From Allomyces arbusculus (taxonomy: Eukaryota > Blastocladiomycota > Blastocladiomycetes > Blastocladiales > Blastocladiaceae), in the NCBI GenBank assembly GCA_027604705.1, contig JADHYV010000069.1, positions 34,481-98,480 on the forward strand: a stretch of DNA of 64,000 nucleotides, in the 5' to 3' direction. Each line of letters opens with the position of its first letter. The first letter of the stretch is position 1. Under the pieces are notes generated by a model that was not told the origin of the DNA, did not search any database, and was given only the letters and a program-made list of their open reading frames with translations. Positions 34,245-45,989 of this stretch are shown piece after piece. The position numbers were made by a program, and so were the translations under genes.

Positions 34245-36023
34245 ATGCTTCCTCGGACCTTTATTCGCCCGCCACCGTCGCTCCGTGCTGCCCTGCGCTC
34301 GGCCACGGGCCCCACGACCCGCAACTCGCCACGCCCGCTAACTACCGCCGCGGCTCCGCGCCGCAGTGTCCTCTCCCGCGTCGCGCGTGGCGTTGCGCTC
34401 ACGGCGGGTGCCGGTGTTGCGCTCGGTGCCGGGACGCTTGGTGTTGCGCTCGCAACCGCCGACCCGGACGCTCTTGCGCGCGGTATCCGCGCCGAACTGC
34501 CCGACTGTGATCTTTTCCGTGACGCCGATGCGCGCGCGCCGTTCTTGGGCAAGTCGACGGCGCAAGTCGCCGTGTCGATGCTCGTCTTTGAGTTGTGCCG
34601 CCTGTCGTGGCTCGTCGATGCCGCACCGCACCTGCTCAACGCCGCCGAGACGCTCGGGATGACGGCGCTCGCGCACGCGATTGTCAAAGGCACGTTCTTT
34701 GCGCACTTTTGCGGTGGTGAAGATGCGGCCGAGCTCGGGCCCGTCATGGCTGCGCTGAAGCGGCACGGGATCGGGTCGATTCTTGATATTTCGATCGAGG
34801 CCGACCTTGAGCCGGAACCCACGAACGATGCCGAACGCACGGCTAGGGCGATGCGCGACGAGCAGGCGTCGGACAAGCACCGCGACCTGTTTTTGCAGTC
34901 ACTCGATGCGGCCGCGCAAGTGCCCGGCGCGCTGATTGCCGTCAAGGTCACGGCACTCGCACCGACGTCCACCCTGCTCGCCACGTCGAGTGCGCTGGCC
35001 CGTGCACTTCGCGTGACCGAGCAGCGCGCCGTGTCGCGCGCCGAGTGGACCGCGGCCGTTGGCAAGCAGGGCGAGGCCCTGTTCGACCGCATGGACGCGG
35101 ACAAGGACGGCCAAGTGACGGCGACCGATTTCTTGCACGTGCTCACGACCGACATGGCCGCGAACGACACGCAGCTGCAGGAGACGATGCAGGCGCTCGC
35201 CGTGCCCGCAGAACACGCGGCCGGGTTCGCGCGGCTCGTCGAGCGCATGGTCGCCCTGTGCGCGCACGCGCAGAAGAAGCGCGTCGGGCTCATGGTCGAC
35301 GCCGAGCAGACCTACTTCCAGGATGCGATCGACGTGGTTGCGCTCGGTATGGGTCGCCAGTTCAACGCTGCGGCATCCGAGTCGGAAACGCCCGTTGTAT
35401 TCAACACCTACCAGATGTATTTGAAGTCCGGCAACCCGCGGTTGAACCGCGACCTCGCGCTGAGTGCCGCTCAAGGGTGGCACTTTGCCGTGAAGATGGT
35501 GCGCGGCGCCTACATGAACTCGGAGCGCGCCAAAGCCGCGGCCGAGGGATACCCGTCGCCCGTGCACGAGACAATCCAGGACACGCACGCGTCGTACGCC
35601 GCGGGCGTGGCGACAATGCTCAACCGGATCGAATCGGCGTCCGAGTACGAAAAATCGGCGACGCTCATGGTCGCGAGCCATAACCGGCACTCGGTCGTGT
35701 CGACGGCCGAGGCCATGACGCGCCGCGGGATCGATGCGGGGTCGGGCCGCGTTCTGTTTGGCCAGCTCCTCGGCATGCACGACATGACCGGTTACGCGCT
35801 CGCCGCCAAGGGGTTCCCGATCTTCAAGTACGTCCCGTACGGGCCGATTGAGGAGGTGATTCCGTACTTGCTGCGCCGCGCCCAGGAGAACAATTCGGTG
35901 CTTGGCGGCGCCGCGCTCGACCGCATGCTGCTCTGGCATGAACTCGTGTGCCGGTTCAAGCGGCCCGCGCCCGAGGCGAGTGCCGAGCGGCGCACGGGCA
36001 CGACCCCCGCGCAGGCCGTGTAA
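34245..36023 (+). CDS. PUT1: Mitochondrial proline dehydrogenase with EF-hand insert
   Basis: This FAD enzyme of the inner mitochondrial membrane oxidises proline to pyrroline-5-carboxylate, the first step of proline breakdown. It is a single exon of 592 aa. The first 40 residues are rich in Arg, Ser, Thr and Pro without acidic residues, as in a mitochondrial presequence (MLPRTFIRPPPSLRAALRSA). Catalytic-barrel motifs: GSILDISIEADLE, LMVDAEQTYFQDAIDVVA, FNTYQMYLK, HFAVKMVRGAYM, LMVASHNRHSVV, FGQLLGMHDM, YVPYGPIEEVIPYLLRRAQENNS. The last carries the paired Arg that bind proline carboxylate. Between strands lies DRMDADKDGQVTATDF (D284 onward), a full calcium-binding EF-hand loop within an insert of roughly 100 residues. 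Start chosen as the first ATG of the frame; the frame extends upstream without an ATG. Confidence 0.93.
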   Translation: MLPRTFIRPPPSLRAALRSATGPTTRNSPRPLTTAAAPRRSVLSRVARGVALTAGAGVALGAGTLGVALATADPDALARGIRAELPDCDLFRDADARAPFLGKSTAQVAVSMLVFELCRLSWLVDAAPHLLNAAETLGMTALAHAIVKGTFFAHFCGGEDAAELGPVMAALKRHGIGSILDISIEADLEPEPTNDAERTARAMRDEQASDKHRDLFLQSLDAAAQVPGALIAVKVTALAPTSTLLATSSALARALRVTEQRAVSRAEWTAAVGKQGEALFDRMDADKDGQVTATDFLHVLTTDMAANDTQLQETMQALAVPAEHAAGFARLVERMVALCAHAQKKRVGLMVDAEQTYFQDAIDVVALGMGRQFNAAASESETPVVFNTYQMYLKSGNPRLNRDLALSAAQGWHFAVKMVRGAYMNSERAKAAAEGYPSPVHETIQDTHASYAAGVATMLNRIESASEYEKSATLMVASHNRHSVVSTAEAMTRRGIDAGSGRVLFGQLLGMHDMTGYALAAKGFPIFKYVPYGPIEEVIPYLLRRAQENNSVLGGAALDRMLLWHELVCRFKRPAPEASAERRTGTTPAQAV

Positions 36024-38921
36024 TGGATGATGCGTCGTGGTTTGGGATTTCGAGGCGCGTGCCGACGAGGTGGTGCGATAGGTCCCCTAGTGGGCGGCGC
36101 CTCGTGTTCTTGTCGTTGTTGTCGCTTGCGTTGTGTGCGTTTATTTTCTGCTTTCCGGTTGCGTTTGGGATGGGCTTGGTTGGTTGTTCTCATGTCGCTA
36201 AGTTATGTATTGATTCCCTTTCGTGCTTTTGCGGCCGCAGCGGGGTACTGGAACTGAGGCAAATGACCGAGTCAGACCGCAACGAGAGCACGCAGGCGTG
36301 CCAGCTGCAAGAGCAATGTCGACCACGACCGACTGGTATCAAACCGGTCATGGGCTTATCATCCTGCAGCACGGATGCTGCAGGCCTGCATGGGATCAGC
36401 CAATATTCCTCTGTTTAGGGACTGATTCGTAGTAATTCATGGAACAAGTCGTGAAACTGTTTTGAAAGTGAAATTACACTTGCACATCTTGCGTCCGCTA
36501 TCTGCGTTCATCGTGCACTGGTTTGACTCGGCCGAACCCAAGACGGCCGTCATCATCGACATGAGAAACCTCCAAGGAATGCGTATGAATCAACACGTCG
36601 AGGCACGGCGGGCCAGCATGCCTCGCTGATAGAATTATGAACATCGATGATAGATCGTTGAGTGCAAAACGCTTGTGTTCACCGAAAGACAGCCGAGCGA
36701 CATCGCTATGGTCCGTAAGCCATAGATTGGTTGAAAATTGTCAGCCTCAGCAACAGGCGTCGTCTCATCCCAAAAACCGTCCCAACCATTGCGCAAAATG
36801 CTTTATATGGATTGACGATGCCTGTGTATATACATGAGCTTTTCGCGCAGAAAAAAACACGGCGGCAAACGCTGAAAGAGCGACGTGACGTCCCACCATC
36901 AAACGCGCAAGCATAGAGAGCCAATCCACCCCAGACCGAACCGGGAAATATGAACAAGTATGCCTAGCGGTTTCTGCCAACGTCAGCACTTGCATACTTT
37001 TCATTTCTATGTCGTTGTAGTGCGCGGGAAGCAAACCAGACTCTGCTACTTCCTCTCAATGTATTCTTCTTGGCGGTACTCGCGTCCTTATATATCACAA
37101 CAGGCAAAACATGGGACCAACTCAGGGTGGAGAATGAAGAGGACGCGATGGAGAACGACATGGAACGGAAACGGTGGAGAGATGATGAGGATGACAGGAT
37201 GGGGAACGATAGCGACGTGGCGGAGCGTAAGCATCGGCGCACGTTGGTTCAGTCAGGTTCCCGAGGTGCCGGCGCCGAGGGAACGTTCGTGCGTCGCTTC
37301 TCGCTCGTCCCGCACCGGTTGCGGGATGTCCACGGGGAGCACACGCACCAACAGTCTACAATCAGTCATTGTGGTTTATCGCCAAAGACCTCCATCCACT
37401 CCTCGGGCATGGCCTTGCCGCCCTTGGCATGCCATTGTGCTTCTCGGAAACAACGACATTTGAGTCGTCGTGGATAATGACACGGAATGGTGCAACGGAA
37501 ACAGCAATGAAGAGCGCCCAACTCCTAGTCGCAATTGTGCGCGCAAGACCCAAACCGAAGATCGGAGCGCGTGACGACAAGGAACAAGATCGCTTCTCAT
37601 CTGAGTTAGACATGATTGGTACAAATACCGGCTTCGTCGTCTTTGCGGTCGGTAAATGTCAATGATGCGGACGGGTGTGTGGCTGGGCCGTCAACTTGGT
37701 TACTCTTTTATAAAGCACAGATGCTGGTGGAACCAACACAACGAAGTCCACTTTGGGCCCTTGCAGGAAATGCTCAACCTGTCAAAACTGTTGACAGAGA
37801 CACACAGCCAGATTTCTTGTGTGGGATGTGTCAGAACCGACAGTGTATTGTCATGACGCAACATCATGATGAAACTGTATCTCGTGCCATGCTTGCCACG
37901 CCACGACATCAACTGAGAACGAGGAAGTATCGATATGTGCTCATCAAGTTCGATGGAAGCCTGTCCTTATAGCTGAGCGGTTCTCTCGGTATGCTGTGTC
38001 GAGCAATGGGCGGACTGACATGTGGGAGAGGCAACAGACCACAACACGCAATATCAAAACCCGAACCCCAAGCCGGCACACATCAGAAACATCCACCGTC
38101 CTCATCTTCACCGAAACCAGAAGATCTAACTTCTTAACAATGTCCGCAACCACCGTCATGCCGACAAGTCCAATTCAGATCAGCAGCGGCCTGTTAGAAA
38201 CCAAATATTTCGTGCTAGAACCAGCCGAGCACCCTCTCCTCGATTGAGCGAGAGCGTGGGTCGAATGACCAAACCTCGGTGCCGCTTGAGCGCAGTGCTG
38301 CTTCGGTGTGTTCGCCATCCCTGCGATCCCTGCGTGCAGCGCTGGCCAGCACAAGGGACCAGCGCTTGCCTTTTTGACCACTCCAAACAGCACGCCAAGA
38401 CCAGCAAGAAGCAGGATTGTTTTCAAACCTCCAAATGTGTGATCCAATCAGTTGTTTGACAGGTTCAGTCTGTCACCTGGAGAGCACGGCCCCACGAACG
38501 GCTTGTCTCGGCCAGGACTGAGAGCTGGGTGGAGAAGGTCCGTCAATTGATGTCGCCACTTTCTGTTTGTTGAGAAACGTGGGGTGGGAGTCACAGTCAT
38601 TCATCGTTTGGCTTTGTCCATCGTGATTGAGCAAGGAGCTGTCCGATTGCAACACATTTTGATGGGTGCCTACGCGGCCAAAGGAATGAAGCAAGTATGA
38701 CGACCAATTCTCGCACCGAGATGGATCCGCTCTCTCGCTGCTCTGATGTTCGCGTCGCGTTCCTCCGAACATGAATATATATGACTCTGAGACAAGGCAA
38801 CCACTCACCAGTCCCCACAACCAAGTCGTCACTCCACAGTCCACCCAGCCCCATAGCAAGTCTCATCGCCCGTGTTGCCGGCAGTGCATACTCTTCCCAC
38901 CCGAGGCCACACCAAGAGAAC
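36024..38921. other. Gene desert of about 2.9 kb
   Basis: The largest stretch without a supported gene. Base composition is more balanced than in the coding parts and open frames are short. The longest frames (36264-36957 and 37369-37665 areas) are antisense pairs with no recognisable content. A perfect 9-bp inverted repeat lies at 36363-36384. A GTAAGT donor just beyond the NOT-box gene stop could lead to a further exon in 38590-38800, but I could not confirm one. Confidence 0.4.
36363..36384. repeat. Perfect 9-bp inverted repeat with 4-nt loop
   Basis: CCTGCAGCA, loop CGGA, TGCTGCAGG. It lies about 340 bp after the proline dehydrogenase stop, so it may form a hairpin in the 3' part of that transcript or in the spacer. 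Confidence 0.5.
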
Positions 38922-41189
38922 TTACGTCAGGTCCGCACCGGTTTGGTTCTGCAGAATCTGGTGCACCGACTGCAGCAACTCGTGCACGGCCGCGCGGCTC
39001 GGGGGTGCACCACCGGCCGCCGTCACGGCCGCCAGTTCTTCCTGTAATTGGTTGAGGAAGCGCAGATCCTCGACCGACGCGTGTGCGCTGTCCTTCACCG
39101 ATAAGCCCGTACCCGGCGTGGACGTCGACAGCGGCGCGTCCAAGTTCGTGAGCCCCGCGTCGGCGCGGGGCGCTGGGTGCTGCAGCGCATGCGTGTGCCG
39201 CGGACCGAAATAGGGCTGTGGCGCGAGACCAGGGACCGCAGTCGTCGTGAACGGGACACTGCGTGTCCGTGTCGTCGGGCTCGTCGTCGCGGGGCCCGGC
39301 ACACGGAAATTGTGTCCACCAAATCCATGCGCGGTCAGGCCATGCGAGCGATGCTGGCCGTCGTCGATCCGCGTCAGGTGCGGCTGCTGTTGCTGCTGCT
39401 GCCGGCTCGAGACCATGATCCTCGCGTCCACCGTCGCCTGCGGCGGCGACATCGACTGCATTCTGACCGGCATCTGTGGCTGCCCCATCCCCGACGACAC
39501 CTGAGCCTGCTCGATCTCAGCTAGCACTTGCGGCTGCCCCTGCACCTCGCGCGCGGGCGCACCCGCATCGAGCGCATTCAGCGCATCCGTATCCCCGCGC
39601 TCCGCGGCAACCGCGGTCGCGCGGAGCGTCGCGCCAGCAAACTCGCGCACTTGGTCCGCAGCCAGATCATATACCTTGTAAATATCGTGCTTGCCCGGGT
39701 TCGGCGCAAACCAGCGGCGCAGGTGCGGGTGGTACCGCCACGCGCGTTTGGCGAGTTCGGCCGCGGCCAAGTCTCGCGCCGCCGGGTCGGCAAAGTAGAC
39801 GGTGCGCAGGAGCGGCGCGTCGGTGAGCGTGTCGAGCCGCGGCGGCGCGAGCGGGTCGTGATCGATGTGGAACTCCATAGCGTGTGTGTGCGGCGCGGGA
39901 GGAGGTGGGGGTCGTGCGGTCGAGAGTGGAGGTGGGCCCGGGCAGCTACATGGGGAGCCGCGGATCGAGAGTGAGGGGAGGTTGAAGGCACGAGAAGTGG
40001 ATGAAAGTGCCGGACCGTTCGTTGCAGTTGAACTGGCGCGACAAGAGCGTCGTCGGCGGTTCAGCACGCTCGCTGACGCCCGGCACCCGCTGCAGCCGCT
40101 CAAATAGATCGCTAAAGGGCGGACCGTGGAATTGGCGCCGGTGGGGCAGATTGGTGACGCTGCCACCACCACTACCAATCCCCAACGAATGGTACACGCG
40201 CCGAGACGGGCGCCAGGTGTTTGGTTCGCGCTGTGCGGGCTGGAACGGCGCGCGGTACTCTGGTAAGCGGTGCGGCTTGACGGTCGTCGGTGCTGAGGGT
40301 GAATCGCGTGCGGGATCGGGGCCAAAAAAGTGTGCGTGGTCGTGGAACTGAGGGCGCAAAGGCTGGGACAGTGGGCCACGAATGAGTATTTACCAGGGTC
40401 AGATCACGGAAAAGGAGCTGACGCACCGTATTGTGAAATGACGGCTCGCCCTGCGCGAGGTCAACGTCGAGCGCCTGGTCGCGAACTTGGGGACGAGAAG
40501 ACTATTTTGGACACGAATGAGCACCAACCTGGTTGCGACGGGGCGCGGAACGAACGCACCGCGCGGTTGAACGACCGATCGCCTTGAGCAGGGCCCATGT
40601 TCATGTCGTGGTGCGGCATGCGACGACGTTCGTAGTCGGGCTCTCCTTGAACCGGAAATTGGCCCTCGATGGTCTCTGGGGCAATCTGATGCAGGATCGA
40701 TGCCGCGATGCCCTCGAGCGGCGAGGGGAGCGCCGACGGCGGTGGTGCGTCGAGTGCCGCGAGCAGGTTCCTGGCCATTGCGTCGTACGGTGCGTAAAGG
40801 TTGTCGACGGCCGAATCGTGCGACAAGAGCGCTTGGGCCGTTTGCAGTGGTGCCGGGTGCTGGTGTGGAAGCGGCTGCTGCGGGCGCGGGTGGACGACGT
40901 GCGGCGTGGCCGTCGGCGACGCAAACGTCGAGCGTGTCGAGCCAGGAATGGACGGAGCGGGTGCCACGGGATCGTTGCGGAACAGGTTGGTGTGCCACGG
41001 CGTCCACGCGTCGTCGGGATTGGCCATATTGGTCGCTGTGGCAGCCGTGGTCGCTGTGGCAGCCGTACACGGCGCCGACTCGACATTGGTAGCTGGCACC
41101 GTCGACATGCGAGCGTGCGGAGGAAGATCCGATGGAGAACCAAGACGGTAGGCGCTCATGTTCGACATAAGGGATTCAAGGAGCGACAC
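38922..41189 (-). CDS. NOT-box protein, CCR4-NOT subunit NOT2-like
   Basis: NOT2 scaffolds the CCR4-NOT deadenylase together with NOT1 and NOT3/5. The block TDAPLLRTVYFADPAARDLA followed by AAELAKRAWRYHPHLRRWFA and NPGKHDIYKVYDLAADQV fits the NOT2/3/5 domain (AAxELxxRxWRYHKExxxW in the family). Upstream exons read MSLLESLMSNMSAYRLGSPS from 41189. After an intron comes ALDVDLAQ, and then HRLPEYRAPFQ, which corresponds to the SPW...P-x-Y linker of NOT2. Exon joins between about 40460 and 39880 are only partly resolved, and a frame change remains between PEYRAPFQ and the NOT box. Unusually, about 250 Gln/Ala/Pro-rich residues follow the NOT box, which normally ends the protein. NOT3/5 is the alternative. 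Confidence 0.55.
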
Positions 41190-41663
41190 GACGGTATTTT
41201 CGATAAAGCGCAGTTCCTTGTGTCGACGTTGCGACGCGGCAAAAGCTGTGGTCAGAGCCCGTGGAGCGGCCGAAGCACTTGAGAAACTATTCTCTGGCGT
41301 CGAATGCGAAAAGTTGCGTCTGTTGAAGAGGGCGTCGTGTGGTTCAACAGTATTGATCGGCGATCAGGGACCGGCCTGGTTGATCAGTTCAACGTTGTTG
41401 TTCATGGTTACCTCCTGTTGCCTTGCGTGACCGCGTCATGGCTTTTTGCGGCGCGTTGGCTTTTTGTTCTTTGCAGTCGTTTTATTGCCCTGGTGCTCAG
41501 CTCGTGCTGATTTGAGTGACCACGGTCGAGCATAAAATGACATACGGATAGACTCAATCGTTGGCCATTTGTCCGCCCAAACGAATGCGAATCAGCAGCA
41601 CAAGTGCACGACGTTGGCCCAGCTGCAGCTCGCCGAGAAAGAAACCGGCAACCAACTGAAACC
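41190..41663. other. Intergenic region between NOT2-like and the LRR-like cluster
   Basis: About 470 bp left of the cluster and upstream of the NOT2-like start. It probably contains the NOT2-like promoter. No gene is seen. Confidence 0.4.
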
Positions 41664-43328
41664 ATGATCCGCCGCGCACGCATTGAATTACTGCCGACCG
41701 ACGTGATTATCGTTCTTTGCGAGGCCAGATACTGCCCGGGCTCGACCGTCGACAACACCCCTCTGCATTGCCATGCTGTTGCCGATCACGACCGCCGTTG
41801 TCTTTGGCGTGAAAGGGGACGCCATAATGACATTCGGAATGGATGCGTCAATGGCAGTAGAAGCATGGCCGCTGTCAAGCGCTTCAAAAATAGCGTGATC
41901 TGTTCGCCCTGGTCCCTTTGCCTGCTGCCGCACGATGCACAACGACGATTGGTGCCTGTTGGCCACCATTTGGATCAGACAGAGGACGCAATACCCGAGG
42001 TGAGATCTCATTGGTCGTTCGTGCGCGTGCCAGTCGACCTGGTTCCCTGGCAGTTTGTTCTTGACGATGTGAACGCCCACATGCCGTGCCGCGAAACTGC
42101 AAGTCATTGGTGTTGATTTGCGGTGTTGCGCAACTCACCATGGCTGGACCGATCTGCCCAAGTTGTTTGACAGAGCTTCGCCTGACTCGATTCACGATGG
42201 ACATCGATTGTGTTCCGGCTCTTGTCAAGCACTTGGCTGCCTCCTGGCTCCAAACTCTAATTGTCGACCAGTTTGCTGTTGACAGCCACGCACTTGCTCT
42301 ACTGTTGTAGGCCTGTCCGCTGACGCTTGTTCACCTTGGAGCCCATCTCGATCCACATCGTGGAAAACGCGAAATAGACGGCGTCACTTTAGACGCCATG
42401 TTTGATTTGATCCCTCAACTTTGTATTCCAGTATTGCACCAACCGTATCCCCCAGATTGGTCATGTCCTGCCCATGCTTGCCAATGCATCCTCTTTGCGC
42501 GTGCTTGTCCTCACTGCTTACTCAATTTAGGACTCATGGGAAGACGTTTTCGAGGTCGCTGCTTTAAGAACCTTACGCGACTGCGTGGTGGACGGCCTCG
42601 AAATCGGTTTGCGCGCCATGAAACCTGGTGGTTACGCACGATTGATAGCCATGCGAACTTGGTGGAGGAAATTCTTGAATTACTTCCTGGAGCGAGGACC
42701 TGCTTGTCCGTGAACGTTCCGCTTTGGTCACCCAAGGTTGCCATGTCCGTCGCACGGCTCGTGCAACCATCCCTCATGTCCCTGTCTCTGGCCAGTAGCG
42801 ACGACAAGCACACTGACTCGTGGACTGATCTCGCGCCAATCCCACTTCACATGGGGCTCAAGTCACTGTTCTTGAACTCTCTCTTTCGTCATGTGGACGA
42901 GGATGGCCCAGCGTTGCCCGGCACGCTCCGCACCCTTGAATTGACCAATTGCTATTTGACCATGGACGACTTGGCGTGCGTGGCCATCCCGCCATCGCCT
43001 CATTCATTTTCCACACCACTTCGCACATGACATTTTCCCAACGCTACCGCCGCAGCTGACAGTTCTGCACATCATGGGCTCCTCTGCTGGACTTGAAAAC
43101 GGCGCGTGGCTGGCTAAAGTGCCTGTGACTGTGTGCGAATAATGGGTGGAATTGGATGTGATTAGTGATATGTTTGGACGTGCTCTTCTGACTTGGGACC
43201 GTCGACTGGCCACAGCGGCCAAGACGTATGAGATTGTCGAGGTGCGCATTGATGCCCAGCTGGAGTGTATTGGCCATGACATTTTGCAGGGGATCGAGGC
43301 TGGTGAGCGGATCATCAGATGTTTGTGA
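41664..43328 (+). pseudogene. F-box/LRR-like family, decayed unit C
   Basis: It starts MIRRARIELLPTDVIIVLCE, an F-box-like helix, and runs in three broken frames. Recognisable parts are HWSFVRVPVDLVPWQFVLDD, LPGTLRTLELTNCYL (a Leu-rich repeat), and an end RALLTWDRRLATAAKTYEIV that matches unit D (HTLLAWDRRLAAAGPTNRVV). Stops and frame changes lie near 42115, 42310 and 43030-43145. Compared with the D units it lacks about 400 bp near its start. Confidence 0.55.
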
Positions 43329-43649
43329 AATGGACATCCTGAATGCTGCAAAATTAGTGCACTGGCAAGGCGGCCGCGAGACAGTCAATATAAATATGGA
43401 TAGTTGATGCCATGACGAAGGTTGGAACGGTGAGAGGACGCGACGCCCATTTTGTGAGCATGTCGACAAATCGGATTGTTGGCTGTAAGAGCGACAAGAT
43501 CGATTTCCATCTTATTTCCTCTGCTGTTTTCGCAATCTCCCACTACGATCCTCCAACACCGGCCTCTCCATCCGACAACTGCAGCTCATCGTATCCTGAC
43601 GCAACTCACCGCAAACTATCTGCGACCGGTGTCACTGAAACCATGACCC

Positions 43650-44060
43650 ATGCGCCTATTTAATTACTCCCATCCGACTTGATCTTGGCCCTTTGCGAGG
43701 CCATTTACGACTCTGGCTCGACCACCAACCTGTGGCGCGCACGGGCGACCACTGTGCCCTCGGTTTGTGCTCGCTGTGAGCTCTCTCGTTGCTCCGGCAA
43801 ATTGCACGGTCCTGTGCCGTTACGCTGTCGCAGACTAACAGTATTACTCCCTTGACGTGGGCATGTCAGCTGTTGGATCCATTTTGCGCTCTACAGTTGG
43901 CGGCCGCCCATTATGGTATCTCTGCCTGCTAGCGCGCGACGCGCAGCGACATTTTATGCTCATGAACCGCAGCTGGAAAATGAGCTCCATGACACCTGAA
44001 GAGATCAGCGACCAGTGATCGTTCATGTATGTGCCATTCGACCAGTTTCGGCAAGCAACT
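43650..44060 (+). pseudogene. Truncated F-box/LRR-like unit (D1)
   Basis: Begins LLPSDLILALCEAIYDSGST, parallel to LLPTDVIIVLCEARYCPGST of unit C. It continues to a decayed VPFDQFRQ-like block and then stops, where a second, longer unit (D2) begins. Several stop codons interrupt it. It looks like the 5' part of a tandem unit. Confidence 0.5.
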
Positions 44061-45418
44061 CACACGATTCTTTATTGCCATGCGGTTGCCGATCAGTCAA
44101 GCATCCGCAAGTTGCAACTCCAAGGGCGATTCACGTGTGCAGTTCTACATGAGAAGGTTTGTTGCTAGGACCGTGTGAGAGGTACATTGAGCGTCCAACA
44201 GTTGGTTCCTCCTGTCGTCATGGTATCTTTGCCTGCCACCACACGATGGACCACGGCGATCATTGCCCGTTTTGTACCGCTGGGATGGAAAGATGTACAA
44301 AGTACTCGACGCGAATCGCCAGTGGTCGCTCCTGCACGTGCCTGTGGGCCAGATTCGGCAGCCTGCTTTCGATGATGAGAACAATCTGCATTTGGTCCCG
44401 CTCAACTGCCAGTGTTTGCGACGCTTCATTTCATGCCGCGATTGGGCAGATCCACCCAGGTCAAAGTCGGGACGGTTTCGCCTGAACCCGCTCGAAATGC
44501 CCGCTGCACATGCAAAGAGCTTGGCCAATTATTTGGCTGGATCAGGCTCCGCACCTTGGCTGCATTGGCTGGTGCACCCAACTTGCGTATACTCGAGCTC
44601 ACTGCGGAGCCGAATCTCGACGCGTTCGATGTTTTCCCAGCGCCAATTCAAAGTCCTTTGTGCGAGCGCATGGTGGAGACTCAAAATTGGACTTGCTGTG
44701 AACTTCCCCTCAGATGACATGCTTGAAACCGAGCTCCTCAAGCTCCAGATCATGACGGCTGCACTTCTTGAGAGTCTTCCTGCGCTGGGATGCACTTGTC
44801 CCTGACCCTTCCACACTGGTCGCGCGAACTTGCTGAACACGCAGTACGACTCGTGCGCCCCTCGCTCGCGTCAACATTGCTGGCGAGCCAAGTGTGCACA
44901 GCGTCGTGGGCGATTTTGGCCCCATCCCGCTCTCTGAAGGGATCCGATCGCTTGTGTACCAGTTTGTTTACGTTGAACGGCAAGTCTGGCCCCGTCTTGC
45001 CCAGCACTGCACACGCTAGATGTGGAGGGATGTTTTTCTCTCCCCTGGCGATATTGAGCGGCTCCTAATCCCACCATCCTTGCACACGCTGATTCTGGAT
45101 GCTGATGGGTTTGAGACGATGCCACCGCTTCCATCGCGACTGAAGACGTTGCACATCCGATGCGGCAAGTCTCTCCCTGATGGCTCGTGGATTGGCACGC
45201 ACTTGCCCGTGACCGTGCGCGAGCTGCACTTGAAGCAGGATGAGGTTGGTGATGAGGTGGGCCATACGCTCCTGGCGTGGGATCGCCGACTTGCGGCAGC
45301 AGGCCCAACGAACCGTGTTGTTGAAGTGCGCATTGAAGCTGACGTGGCGACGAACAAGGAGTTGCTGGTTGCGATCGAGGCCGGGGGGCGGATCAAGGCA
45401 GTGGTTATTCGGACATGA
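44061..45418 (+). pseudogene. F-box/LRR-like family, unit D2, partly open
   Basis: It starts with sequence parallel to unit C (GATTCTTTATTGCCATGCGG against CCCCTCTGCATTGCCATGCT). It then reads QWSLLHVPVGQIRQPAFDDE in one frame and changes frame at least twice. The last 132 codons (45020-45418) are fully open and contain Leu-rich repeats: PPSLHTLILDADGFE, PSRLKTLHIRCGKS, PVTVRELHLKQDEV. The well-preserved 3' end could still be translated as part of a spliced or shorter protein, so pseudogene status is likely but not certain. Confidence 0.5.
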
Positions 45419-45989
45419 AAACTGTGAAGGTCTGGCCAGGTCAAGCTGAGTGCAGTCTCCTTGGTGCGCCAGCGCTAAATGGACATCAGGCGGCGTCATC
45501 GAGTTAGCTGTTTTCGGCCAGGTTGCACACCCTGCAACTCGACCAAATTCCGAGCGCATCGCATCGTAGGCCTGCGGCATCACACTTGATGTTTGCCGTG
45601 CCAACAGCAGGCTCGACCCCCTCATGAACACAGCTGGCATGCCTCAACAAGCGACAAGTGACAAATGACTCGGCTGGGGAGCAACAGATCCCGTGACCGC
45701 GTCGCGGCTTGTGTGGCAATCCCTTCTCACGTGCACGTGCGCCCCCGCACCGCGGCAGGCGTTCTCCACAGCCGACCACCACGACCAGGAAATGGGCCCT
45801 CCAACGGGCGCTTTCGTGACCAATTCGTCAACGAGGATCATTGGCGCGCCCACAGCGACGTCGAGTAACGAGAAAGGGAATCAACCTGCTGCAGCCCCGA
45901 GGAGGATCCGATCACGGCCCATTGATGGTCAAGTCGGCCCCGTTCAATTAAATTTCACCACCTGTCCCTACCCTGCCAACCCACTCATC
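45419..45989. other. Intergenic region upstream of the SMG7-like gene
   Basis: About 570 bp without a recognised gene. It should contain the promoter of the SMG7-like gene. An in-frame ATG at 45693 exists, but the sequence between it and 45990 does not look coding. Confidence 0.4.
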
